This document shows positions 29,521 through 41,377 of a DNA stretch of 64,000 nt, piece by piece; within the stretch, counting starts at the first letter, position 1, and the number at the start of each line of letters is the position of its first letter. A program made the position numbers and the translations under genes. Where the stretch lies: contig CM056726.1 of assembly GCA_029844215.1 (NCBI GenBank), forward strand, positions 74,453,548 to 74,517,547, in the 5' to 3' direction. The notes beneath the pieces were generated by a model. The model was given only the letters and a program-made list of their open reading frames with translations, made no database searches and had not been told where the DNA came from. This DNA is from Przewalskia tangutica (taxonomy: Eukaryota; Streptophyta; Magnoliopsida; Solanales; Solanaceae).

Positions 29521-30974
29521 TGGGTGGTGTTAATTGATTATTAACAGGAATTAAATCCCTTAATGAATCATTAACCAATGTTTTAGAATTATCATCTAAT
29601 GAATCAGTTTTATCATTCTTTTTATGATTTCTGATTCTTTTCTTTTTGACTTTTATTAACTCTGAACTGGTTAATTTAGTCAAAGTTTCAGCCTCTGTGG
29701 GACTGTGATTCTTTTTCAGACTGAGGATTTCTCTTTTTAGATTTACAATCTCTTTTAATAAATCCTGAATTATTTTAGTTTCTCTAATGGAAACCTCCTG
29801 ATGGTTATTCGTGATAACCGTATTCTGTTTCATACAAGTACAGATTTTCCCGATTTCTGTGATGCAGTGGAGGTGGAACTACCTGGACCGTAAATTGATG
29901 AACTATCGTCACCGTAATAATCTTCTGAAGAAATTTCAGATTTATCACTGGACTGTTCTTCAATTATCTTTGTAACAGTTAATGAATTATTATTCATTCT
30001 TCTTTTGGGTTTTCTGACCCTCTTCTTGGTATTAATAATCTTATTAATAATCTTTGGACTGGTTAATCCATTCTTATTAACATTTGGATTAGAACCCTTA
30101 CTGGGTTTCCTGATTGAGTTCAGCTCTTTTAGCTTACTATTAATCCTGTTTGATAACTTATTATTATCATCTGAGTTTGAGCGGCGTTTTGCCAAACAAT
30201 CTTTAATATTGAAGAAGTAATCAGAAAGGGTTTTCCCTTCTGTTCCAATCGGTTTATCACCAGACACGTGGGCCTTACTTGCACCAGTATCTTGTAACAA
30301 CTGTCGGATTTCTTCCTTTTCCTTTTGGAATCCTTTTGGATCCTTTTCGTTCTTTTTAAACGACTGGTTAATCAAGATCTTACCATTTACGGGGACCTTA
30401 ATCTGTTCTAATGGCGGAGTTACTGTTTCAACAGTATTCTCTCTTTTGAACCATTCTTCAGCAATGGTGTCAAGACACTTCATGCCATTATGGAGTTTAT
30501 CAGTGATTTGAAACCACCTAAAAAATTCTACATTAGAATTAATTCTGTTCATATCACTTATCCAATTCTTTCTAAACTCTTTTCTTTCCTCGAGTGGGAA
30601 AGTACTGTTGTACCATTTTCTTTTAATGGTATGTTCTGGATCTACCCATAACTTGTTAAGGGTTTTCCAATCAATTTTAAAATTGATATCTTCATTAATA
30701 ATACCAAGCTTGCTGTGCTTTTGTGGAAGCATAGTCTTAGTATTCTGACTATTGACTGAATTAGCTTCTGGAGCTAACAAAGAATCAATTCTTTTGATTA
30801 AATTAGCTTCTAGAGCTGAATCATTAGTTCTGTTGATTAAATCATTTTTAATCATACCAGTTTCACTAAGCTTATTGCTTTTAGTGGGACCGTTAGTCTT
30901 TCTATCAATTGGTTGACAGTAGACTTTGGGTACTGTTGGCGAATAGTCTATCCTCTGAACTTTACGTTCAAGTA
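29504..30974 (-). pseudogene. EPRV polyprotein N-terminal part, coat-protein-less type (unit D)
   Basis: Frames 31002-29830 and 29833-29504 cover the N-terminal W-rich domain, the basic patch, the acidic serine-rich region and the coiled coil, almost identical to unit A. The first frame is lost near 29840-29860, where A reads several CAG/CTG sites and D does not. The second ends at the 223-bp deletion that removed the protease active site. The start codon is missing: the viral sequence is cut at 30974, and the first residues of the open frame come from LTR DNA. Confidence 0.75.
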
Positions 30975-31013
30975 AATACAGTCCAATGTAAATACAGTTC
31001 AATCCTTTATAAT

Positions 31014-34000
31014 TGTCACGACCCGCGAATCCGGGCCCGTGACTGGTGCCTTACCCCGGGCACCCTAGTGATACAACATCAGAGAAAATCAGCGGAAATA
31101 AAACATAATCATGAAATGAGAGATATTATAAATAAACAGGCCAACCAAAACAGTTGCCTTTCAACATATATATATAAACGTTTGAACAGTTACAATCCTT
31201 ACAACCGCACACAAGGCTGCACCTCTAAGATTTTTACAACAACTATGACGGACAGGGCCGCCATACCCACAGAATGTACAAGAACCTCTGCACATCAGGG
31301 TAACATACCAAAGATAAGCCTCCGAAGGAACGGAGCTTCCCAATACGCTGAAAGGTGATCCTAAAAGCGGGGATCGACAGCCGATGTACTTCTACCTGCG
31401 GCATGAACGCAGACCCCCGAAGGAGGTCGATCTGGCAGTACCAGTATGTGAATCAGAATATCGTAAATGAAATCATAATAGTCTATATAAAGCGAGAGAC
31501 ATGTATGATACCAAACTACGGTACACATATAACGATTATATCAAGTCGGGTCTCACGCCTCCGGTCATTTACTCAAATATAATTATGGGTCTCACGCCCA
31601 CATCATCGTGCGTGGAATACCTTCTCATCACGGCGATCTATGATATGATAACATCAAGAAGTACACTGAACACCAAGTCCTACGATGCCAAAGCCGTAAT
31701 AACAATACAATACAACCAAACCACGAAGGCGACACGGGGCAAGTGCGAGCCGACTACGGATACAAGGCGGTCACGTGGTGGCCGGGGGCAAGTACGGTGA
31801 CCACCGTGTACCAAGGCGTATCACGAGACTTCGCCACTACAGCGGGGCAAGTGCGAGGGCTAACTACCAGTACCAAGGCCGTATCGAGCCACGAGGCGGA
31901 GCAAATCTGGCCGACCACGGTACCAAGGCGAGCAGTAAGAAACCTCGTGGAGAGCTAGTCCATGGAATAACACTATCATCGTGAGCATACGTGAAATTTT
32001 CCGTCGCTGCGATGCGTCCAAGTAAGTCCTCAACAAGTCAACCGGCCCTCCATTGAGAGACGCGGTAATATAGAACACAATTCTTGCATAACAAAGGCTA
32101 TCACAACAAGCATAGGCAAGTTACACAACAATAAACATAGGCAAGTTACACAACAACAAGCATAGGCGAGTTATCCACAACTCAAGGTACTTTCATTTTA
32201 TGTCAAAGTCCGGGTTTTAATCCTAAAGTACTACGTACATTAAGTTCCTTTTAAAGATCCATTCCCTTTTATAAAAGTCACCCGATACCCGTAGCATAAA
32301 ATAGAGTGACTTATATCCTTTAAGTAAACCAAAACAACTTCTATACTATCCTTTTTAAAACCAAATTAAGGCAATACCATGCCTTCTTTTTAGACCAAAA
32401 CACTTCTTTTTAAAGTCAAGTTACCACATTAAAACCAAATGATAAAAACCCTTCTTTTGTTTTCATAAAGTCGTTATAACCAACTTCCCATAAGGCTGTT
32501 ATAACACTTTATGTTTTAAACCATTTTAAGACAACACAATGCCTTTCTTTACCCTAAAGTTCCAGTTTGCCTAATTTCAATTACGCCAGTCTCTTTTTAG
32601 AAAAGTTTCATAGTTCAATGTCTTAATCTCTTTTTAAAACAATTGAGTAACATATGCCCTAAGCGAGTAGGTTATTCTTGTTCATAATCAATCTTATTAA
32701 GCGATCGTGATCTAGAAAATGTAATCTCATTTTGTCTCATCTTAGCTTACATGCAGATGGAGGTTTCTCTTGGTTTTAATAATACTTCATTAGTCATTAC
32801 ATTTTCCTTTATTAGCGCTGCGATGGTTTGTTCGATACTTATTCGATTTCCGAATCAAGAAACATTATTCCTTTTACAACTGTGTACTCATTACTCACGA
32901 ATGAGGTTTCACACTAACATCCATATCAAGTCAAGTCTCTTATCTTTTAAGATTAAGTCTCTTAACTTCTAAAAATCAAGAAACCATTCTCTCTTAAGAC
33001 GTTATACCTAACTTCCCATAAAGCTAGTATAACTCTTATGTTTTCAAAACCAAGTATTACTCTTCTGTTAAAGATGATTCAGCATTCTTTTGAAATACTT
33101 CAAGAGCCTTTACTATTACACAACAAGTCGCTTATAAGTCAAATCGCTTACCTTTTAAAACCACAAAGCATTTCCTTACCTACATAAAGCGGTTATAACT
33201 AACTTCCCATAAAAAGTTATAACACTTTATGTTTTAAACCAATCAAATACATTTAGCACACGTATGCGTCTACGTACTACATAGTTACACACATATCATG
33301 CTAGAAAAGATAGGAAGAGGTTCACATACCACGCGACGATTATCGACTAATAGCAAAAGCGCTCCAAGTACCTCAAACCGTCGGCTACACCTTAAGCCAA
33401 GTAGACCACGCCACACGCAGATTTCAACCTATAGAGGCCACAGGCGCCTATTAACAGCTTAGATCTCAATGTAGAATATTCTACAGAAAATTGGCGACAC
33501 CTCCCCGCAACAGCGTAAATCTCCTCCTATCGGGCACATTAACAGCCAACAACTCCCAGAGGGGGTTTGCACGCCTAACCAGGACGTGCACAATTCTACT
33601 ACACAAAGAATGCTACACAAGTCTCATGTCTGATACCTATGTAATTACAGTTCAGTTCTCTTCTTTAAATTCAGGCTTAAGTCGCAAGACATTGCCGTTG
33701 GTATTATTCAGGCTTAAGTCAAAAGACATTGCCGTACAATTATAATGTTCAGTTCTATATATAGTATACTTCAACTATATATTCCTACAACATGTAATTT
33801 CCAATTACAATAGAAGGTCAAGAGTGTTTACCTCGATAAGCCCAAAATTATCCGAGTTTATATGTCGATCCTGAGCAAGGTTTAGCTCCTACTCGTGCGC
33901 TCAACCCGCTCCAAACAACCCCTTAGAAGTTCTAACCAACTTCTACTCAATTACTTCAACTAACAATGAAGATTTCCTTAGGGTTTCGTTTAGTGGCTAA

Positions 34001-34732
34001 AGGAAGTATAATAGTATTTTCTGGGCTTTTGTATAAGTGTAACCTTGGGAAAACTACAAGGTATTTGGGCCAAGGTATTTGGACATTATAACAATACTAG
34101 GAGAGTATTTCTATACCACAACAAGGGTATTATACGAAACAACTAGGCTAGGGGTACCCAACGGCTAACCACTACAAGGGGGAGGGGGAAGCTCTCGGCC
34201 AAAGGGCCTTCTCAAAGGGTGAGGGGGGTGTGGTGGACGAAAGAACAAGAGGGATGGAGTATTTTGAGACTTAGATAGATTGCTCAAGTGAGGATGAAGA
34301 AAGTCTTCAACTTAGAGGGGTATTTATAGGTCAAGTGAAGGCCAACCAATGGTCAAGATGAAGACAAGTGCATAGCAAGTGTAAGGCCAAGATTTAGCCA
34401 TGTGCTACCTTATCCATCTACACAAAATATCCTACCTAACCCTTGACCAAAATTTCAACACCAAAAACGTGCCAATGATCAAGCTTTGCCGTCCACTTGC
34501 TTCCAATGTGAGGGTGACACTTGTCACCCTCCCGTTGGTCCAAAATGTTTCTCTCGGAAAAATCCAAAAATTATTAATGACATAGCCGGAATTTTCCTTC
34601 GTAGTCGTGGAAACGCGTTTCGTCGGAAAACGACTCTTTTCGCACTTGTGCCCAATTTCGAACCTTGCCTAATCTTAAGGCTCAAATTCTTATCGTGCGC
34701 CCTCGCATACATACTCGAAATACGGTATAACA
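31014..34732 (-). repeat. E2 3' LTR (left)
   Basis: A 3719-bp LTR starting TGTCACGACCC and ending CGGTATAACA. It contains a G+C-rich imperfect tandem region (31730-31980, units with GTACCAAGGC and GGGGCAAGTGCGAG), CATAAAG/GTTATAAC motifs (32464-32515, 33003-33035, 33183-33235), paired GGCTTAAGTC repeats (about 33672-33735) and a TATA box (34321-34328 on plus as TATTTATA). Confidence 0.9.
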
Positions 34733-34743
34733 TTCTCCTCCTT
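34733..34743 (-). other. E2 polypurine tract
   Basis: AAGGAGGAGAA on the minus strand, directly next to the 3' LTR; same tract as in E1. Confidence 0.8.
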
Positions 34744-35639
34744 AGAAACATTCGTCCCGAATGTTCCTTCTCAAGACGGATAACGATGAAGTTCTTCTAA
34801 CAAATTGCCAACGCCACACCTGGCCACGAAATAACACACGTTCTCTTCCTTCCTTACTCGTCGTGCCCTTCTCGAACACCTGAACTCTTCTAGTATACGT
34901 ACCACACTTCAGTCATCGCTACAGTTCCCAAAACTTTGGAGTCACCACCTCCAAACTTGGTCATCTTACTAGCTTCACTCCTCTCTAAGGCCATTCCCGG
35001 CCTTCACGATCCGCTTCTGGTCGAACATAACCACGAACTCATACGACGGTCATCTAAACTTGGGCCTAGCACCCTCGTGACCCTACCACCTGGCGGGACC
35101 ACCTCGATCTGACCCCACCTCATTCCGGGCTACGGGTTGACACGCAACACGTCCTCAACCCGAGCCTCTGTCACGTCGACTCTCTCGTTTCTCGATCCGG
35201 GACAATCTTACCTATACAGGTCATGAAAGCTACCACTTCCATTTACACCACCCAAGGAAATTTTTCCACAATTACACCACGCATACTTACACATTCTGAC
35301 AAAGATCCCCCGCAAAATCTTGTACTCAAGATGGCCTTACATCTAAGGTCTCAACTGTAATATTCTAAGGTTCATCACTTTCTCACCCTTTGTGCTTACA
35401 CTTTTGACCAACCAGGTTTCTAAATCACATTTTAGCACAAGGCTATCCGAACATAACACTAAACACATCATCATAACATCAATACATACAAAACTCTAGA
35501 GGGTTAAGGATATACCTGAAAATAGGCGGTTCAAAGGACCGCTAAAATCGGAACTCCCACCGCGACCTCTCAGGGGCTGTACGTGTCTGAACATCTGCTG
35601 GCTATGGAAGGTGTAGAACCCATCGCTCTAGTAGTCAGG
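34744..35639 (-). other. E2 interior without a recognised gene
   Basis: About 0.9 kb of non-coding-looking sequence. Parts match the interiors of E3 (44700-45680) and E6, for example around GGTTAAGGATATACCTGAAA (35499-35518). No integrase C-terminus is evident here, unlike E1 and E6. Confidence 0.5.
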
Positions 35640-36697
35640 CTATCCTACCGGCGCTACCACACTGGACGATCTCGCCAGATGGCCTGTTGGCTGCAAGAAT
35701 AACAATCTCCCAAGTCGATCGACACTCTCCCTTATGAAGTTTTCCACAACGCCACACCGAGACAAGGGCAACCTCATCCGGCGAGCACTCCTACTCCTCA
35801 AAATCTGAAACACAGGAGCCCCGACCGCTCTGAATATCCCAAAGGTCCCGGCGTGGAGGACCACTCTGTCTTGGTGGAGGCGCATAATCGCGCTCTTCGA
35901 GGCGGTCCGCCTCGAAAGTCACCAAAGGACCTCGCTGTTTTGGCCTCTTCTGCGACCACGGTCATTCCGTCGATTTATCCGCTCCTCACATCAGTGCATA
36001 CGCTGCGTGCGAGCGATGTCCATGCCGGTGAAGAGCTACACCGAACAACTCTCGGCTAGGTGATCATCGAGCCACCGTAACATATCGGTGCACTCGATCC
36101 TCCATACTAGCTACCAACGCGGGCGTCACGCCAATGAGTCGAACTCCACATTGTACTCCCGAACCGTCGCGGATTCTGCCGCAACACCAAAAATCTGTTT
36201 GCGAGCCTCCTCATCCGTGGAGGCAAGAAATGTGCAAGAAAGGCCTCGAGAACTCGTCCCATAAAGCCTGGAAGTGCATGCTCTCCCGGGACAGCTCGCG
36301 AATCAAACCGGATCATTGCGGTATCACGCGCGGCCGATGCGAACCTAGGACCACCGACTCGGTCTCCGATGCCTTGATCACTCTACGATCCGTAGCGTCG
36401 GATGAACTCCTGCGGATCATCCTCGTGCCTCGACCCATAAAACTCGCGGCTACTGACTCGGAAAATCCGTAGCCTCGAACTATCTCGATCTAGGGTGAAC
36501 CATCGGTGCTCTTGGAGCTGCTGCGTCCGGCTATCCTCAAGTCGGCCTGACCACGGCCATTAATCGGGCCACTCCTTGTAACTCATCTCCTCTGCTCCGA
36601 TTTGCGGGGGAGGCTCGTGTATTGTGGTCTCTGCCACGCTCTACTCGCGACTCCTCTGCTGCCTTGCCCACGGGCGGGTTACCTTACGCGGAGGCAT
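35640..36697 (-). pseudogene. Broken gag of E2
   Basis: From an ATG near 36697 (MPP-like start as in E6) to 35640, minus strand. Translated pieces show the retrotransposon gag region (about 36300-36050: a GTSSRPFL-like stretch, then VEDRVHRYV-like sequence) and the proline-rich segment before the zinc knuckle. The knuckle is frame-damaged (CGKLHKGECR, about 35735). Many indels break the frame, some at CAG/CTG sites. It is more complete than the E1 and E6 gags because it keeps the central gag core. Confidence 0.6.
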
Positions 36698-36885
36698 AAT
36701 CGTAAAAGCGAAGTATGTCGGAGGGTCAATCTTATTACACAGCTCTAAGGCACGATCTCAGAATGAGAAGAATGGAAACCAACCCTAAATGTCCTGCAGC
36801 CTCCTGATTATAGATGTGGTGCACAACACACCGATAATCAAGACTCTACTAGACACGGTCTGTAGACACTTTCCGAGGACTAACT

Positions 36886-36897
36886 GCTCTGATACCA
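36886..36897 (-). other. E2 primer-binding site (tRNA-iMet)
   Basis: TGGTATCAGAGC on the minus strand, three bases inside the right LTR boundary; a perfect initiator tRNA-Met complement. Confidence 0.85.
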
Positions 36898-36900
36898 CTT

Positions 36901-39900
36901 TGTCACTTTGCCGCGAGGTTCTAGTGTCACTCCGGCGACCCAACAAATGGTACCGGGCTGCATGCGATCCACGAGGTTTGGACCTTCTCGGGGCGTGCCA
37001 TACGGAGAGCCACGGTTGGTCTGTTCGCGTGAGAGGCTCCGGCCTCTTTATACGCCTTCGGCCCGAAGGAGGTCGATCTAACAGTACCAAGTATGTGAAA
37101 TCAGAAAATCGTAAATGAAATCATAATAGTCTATATAAAGCGGGAGACATGTATGATACCAAACTACGCATACACATATAACGCTTATATCAAGTCGGTC
37201 TCACGCCTCGGTCATTTACTCAAATATAATTATGGGTCTCACGCCCACAACATCGGTCGTGCGTGGAATACCTTCCCATCACGGCGATCTATGATATGAT
37301 AACATCAAGTACACACCAACACCAAGTCCTACGATGCCAAAGCCGTAATAACAATACAATACAACCAAACCACGAAGGCGACACGGGCAAGTGCGAGCCG
37401 ACTACCAGATACCAAGGCCGGCCACGTGGTAGCCGGGAGTAATGGTGGTGACCACCGGTACCAAGGCGTATCACGAGACTTCGCCACTACATTGAGCGGG
37501 AAAGTGCGAGGGCTAACTACTGGTACAAGGCCGTACAGCCACGAGACGGGGCAAGTCTGGCCGACCACCGGTACCAAGGCGAACAAGAAGAAACCTCACG
37601 GAGAGCTAGTCCACGGAATAACACTATCATCGTGAGCATAGCCGTGAAATTTTCCGTCCGCTGTGACGTCCAAGTAAGTCCTCAACAAGTCAACCGGCCC
37701 TCCATTGAGAGACGCGGTAATATAGAACACAATTCTTGCATAACAAAGGCTATCACAACAAGCATAGGCAAGTTACACAACAATAAGCATAGGCAAGTTA
37801 CACAACAACAAGCATAGGCGAGTTATCCACAACTCAAGGTACTTTCATTTTATGTCAAAGTCCGGGTTTTAATCCTAAAGTACTACGTACGTTAAGTTCC
37901 TTTTAAAGATCCATTCCCTTTTATAAAAGTCACCCGATACCCGTAGCATAAAATAGAGTGACTTATATCCTTTAAGTAAACCAAAACAACTTCTATACTA
38001 TCCTTTTTAAAACCAAATTAAGGCAATACCATGCCTTCTTTTTAGACCAAAACACTTCTCTTTTTAAAGTCAAGTTACCACATTAAAACCAGTGATAAAA
38101 ACCCTTCTTTTGTTTTCATAAAGTCGTTATAACCAACTTCCCATAAGGCTGTTATAACACTTTATGTTTTAAACCATTTTAAGACAACACAATGCCTTTC
38201 TTTACCCTAAAGTTCCAGTTTGCCTAATTTCAATTACGCCCGTCTCTTTTTAGAAAAGTTTCATAGTTCAATGTCTTAATCTCTTTTTAAAACAATTGAG
38301 TAACATATGCCCTAGGCGAGTAGGTTATTCTTGTTCATAATCAATCTTATTAAGCAGTCATGATCTAGAAAATGTAATTTCATTTTGTCTCATCTTAGCT
38401 TCTATGCAGATGGAGGTTTCTACTGGTTTTAATAATACTTCATTAGTCATTACATTTTCCTTTATTAGCGCTGCAGTGGTTTGTTCGATACTTATTCGAT
38501 TTCGAATCAAGAAACATTATTCCTTTTACAACCAGGTACTCATTACTCACGAATGAGGTTTCACACTAACATCCATATCAAGTCAAGTCTCTTATCTTTT
38601 AAGATTAAGTCTCTTAACTTCTAAAAATCAAGAAACCATTCTCTCTTAAGACGTTATACCTAACTTCCCATAAAGCTAGTATAACTCTTATGTTTTCAAA
38701 ACCAAGTATTACTCTTCATAAAGATGATTCAGCATTCTTTTGAAATACTTCAAGATTCTTTACTATTACACAACAAGTCAGTTATAAGTCAAATCAGTTA
38801 CCTTTTTTAAAACCACAAAGCATTTCCTTACCTACATAAAGCTGTTATAACCAACTTCCCATAAAGCTGTTATAACACTTTATGTTTTAAACCAATCAAA
38901 TACATTTAGCACATGTACGTCTACCGTACTACATAGTTACACACATATCATGCTAGAAAAGATAGGAAGAGGTTCACATACCTCGCGACGATTATCGACT
39001 AATAGCAAAACGCTCCAAGTACCTCAAACCGTCGGCTACACCTTAAGCCAAGTAGACCACGCCACACGCAGTATTTCAACCTATAGAGGCCACAAGGCGC
39101 CTATTAACATCTTAGATCTCAATGTAGAATATTCTACAGAAAATTCGGCATTACCTCCCCGCACATGGCAGCGTAAATCTCCTCTCTATCGGGGCACATT
39201 GTGCCAACAACTCCCAGAGGGGGTTTGCACGTCTAACCGGACGTGTACAATTCTACTACACAACAATGCTACACAAGTCTACTGTAATACAGTCCTATGT
39301 AATTACAGTTCAATTCTCTTTTTTAAATTCAGGCTTAAGTCGCAAGACATTGCCGTAAGTATTATTCAGGCTTAAGTCAAAAGACATTGCCGTACAATTA
39401 TAATGTTCAGTTCTATATATAGTATACTTCAACTATATATTCCTACAACATGTAATTTCCAATTACAATAGAAGGTCAAGAGTGTTTACCTCGATAAGCC
39501 CAAAATTATCCGAGTTTATATGTCGATCCTGAGCAAGGTTTAGCTCCTACTCCGTGCGCTCCAACCCGCTCCAAACAACCCTTAGAAGTTCTAACCAACT
39601 TCTACTCAATTACTTCAACTAACAATGAAGATTTCCTTAGGGTTTCGTTTAGTGGCTAAAGGAAGTATAATAGTATTTTCTGGGCTTTTGTATAAGTGTA
39701 ACCTTGGGAAAACTACAAGGTATTTGGGCCAAGGTATTTGGACATTATAACAATACTAGGAGAGTATTTCTATACCACAACAAGGGGTATTATACGAAAA
39801 CAACTAGGCTAGGGGGGGGGGGGTACCCCACGGCTAACCACTACAAGGGGGAGGGGGAAGCTCTCGGCCAAAGGGCCTTCTCAAAGGGTGAGGGGGGTGT

Positions 39901-40412
39901 GGTGGACGAAAGAACAAGAGGGATGGAGTATTTTGAGACTTAGATAGATTGCTCAAGTGAGGATGAAGAAAGTCTTCAACTTAGAGGGGTATTTATAGGT
40001 CAAGTGAAGGCCAACCAATGGTCAAGATGAAGACAAGTGCATAGCAAGTGTAAGGCCAAGATTTAGCCATGTGCTACCTTATCCATCTACACAAAATATC
40101 CTACCTAACCCTTGACCAAAATTTCAACACCAAAAACGTGCCAATGATCAAGCTTTGCCGTCCACTTGCTTCCAATGTGAGGGTGACACTTGTCACCCTC
40201 CCGTTGGTCCAAAATGTTTCGTCTCTCGGAAAAATCCGCAAAAATTATTAATGACATAGCCGGAATTTTCCCTACGTAAGCTGTGGAAACGTTTCGTCGG
40301 AAAACGACTCTTTTCGGCACTTGTGCCCAATTTCGAACCTTGCCTAATCTTAAGGCTCAAATTCTTATACGTACGCCCTCACGTACATACTCTGGAAATA
40401 CGGGGTATAACA
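36901..40412 (-). repeat. E2 5' LTR (right), with a foreign PBS-proximal end
   Basis: A 3512-bp LTR. From about 37069 to 40412 it matches the left LTR closely. Positions 36901-37068 do not match it; they read TGTCACTTTGCCGCGAGG... and resemble the repeat in E1 at 6886-7022. The end (GGGGTATAACA, 40402-40412) is followed by the target duplication. A TATA box is at 39990-39997 and G tracts on plus at 39810-39823. Confidence 0.8.
39331..39392 (-). repeat. Paired 24-bp direct repeat in LTR
   Basis: Two copies of AGGCTTAAGTC(G/A)(C/A)AAGACATTGCC, 37 bp apart, with GTATTATTC between. The pair occurs once in nearly every LTR here (5590, 11708, 33672, 43616, 46692, 63250, mostly both copies), also in the diverged E8. 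E6 LTRs keep one copy (50729, 56798). Confidence 0.7.
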
Positions 40413-41377
40413 ATAATCATCCTTCCAATATATCTAATACTCAGTTCTAAACTACTACAATATGTAATATCCAATTACAATAGGGGGACATAGATCATTA
40501 CCTCGATAAGCCCAAAATTTTCCAAGATTATAAGTCGATCCTGAGCAACGTTTAGCTCCAAATCCTTACGCTCCAACCCGCTCCAAGCGACCCTTAGAAG
40601 TTTCTAAACAACTTCTCTAAACACTTCAACCAAGCTATGAAGATTTTTCTAGGGTTTCGTTTTGCGACTATTGGAGTAAAGTAGTATTTTCGGGCTCCTA
40701 GTATTGAAATAACTTTGGAATACAACAAGGGATACTAGGCTAAGGTATTTGGGATTATACCACAATACTTAGAGTATTTTCTACACAAGTGGGGGGGGGG
40801 GAGGGACGAAAATACAAGCTAAAGGGAGGGAAATTTTTGCCTTGGAAAGCTTCAAGTGTGGGATGAAATTACTCTTGCACTAAGGGGGTATTTATAGAGA
40901 ATTCAAGGGTTAAGATCATAGCAAGTGGGTGGCCAAGATTGGGCCATGTGTGTGTGGGTCCCACCACACCACATGGCCAACAAAAAAACAAGACAAGTGG
41001 CTTGCCACTTGGAAGGCCATTTCGGTAGCGGACAAGTGGCTCTGGCAAGGTGCCACATGGGGGTGACACGTGTCGCCCCCCTACTCGTCCAAAATATTTC
41101 GTCTTCCGAAAATATCCAAAATATCGAAAATCCCAAAAACAAAGCGGGCCCCACAAAACCGTAAATTTCTCCCGTGGGCCCCACGTGACCATTTCCGAAA
41201 ATAAAATCCCAAAATTCTAATATAATCCAAGAAGTCCAAATACCAAATCTGGGAATCCAATTCCCATTAACGAACCTTTTTCCTTTACAAAATCCAGAAA
41301 CTTTTCCGTCGAAAAATCACATCTTCTTTCTTCCCAAAATTACTGTCGTATTCTTGCACGTACGTCCTCACATAAAT
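40413..41377 (-). repeat. E3 3' LTR fragment
   Basis: Continues from 30975-31013 across the E2 insertion. It contains the LTR landmarks in order: CAATTACAATAGGGGGACA (40479), CTAGGGTTTCG (40649), a G tract (40792-40803), TATTTATA (40889-40896), and a CACCCCCATG/GTGACACG block (about 41060). It diverges strongly from E1, E2 and E6. A solo LTR (E4) interrupts it 24 bp before its end. Confidence 0.7.

Larger units (their letters stand above)
24976..30974 (-). mobile_element. Endogenous pararetrovirus unit D
   Basis: Read right to left: N-terminal part of the coat-protein-less polyprotein, cut off at 30974; protease region deleted; linker and RT finger; RNase H remnant; ORF4; GGGCAA array; promoter; PBS (26453); leader; ORF1 (25621-25316); first 40 or so codons of another polyprotein; then a displaced leader piece (25187-24976). 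The right end abuts LTR element E3, so more than 2 kb of its LTR and the rest of the viral genome are missing there. Confidence 0.85.
31014..40412 (-). mobile_element. E2: LTR retrotransposon inserted in the E3 LTR
   Basis: LTRs are at 31014-34732 and 36901-40412, with a PBS (36886-36897), a PPT (34733-34743) and a perfect target duplication ATAAT (31009-31013 and 40413-40417). The 2.17-kb interior holds a broken gag and non-coding sequence; pol is absent. The two LTRs agree closely over most of their length but have unrelated sequence at the PBS-proximal end of the right LTR (36901-37068). Confidence 0.92.
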
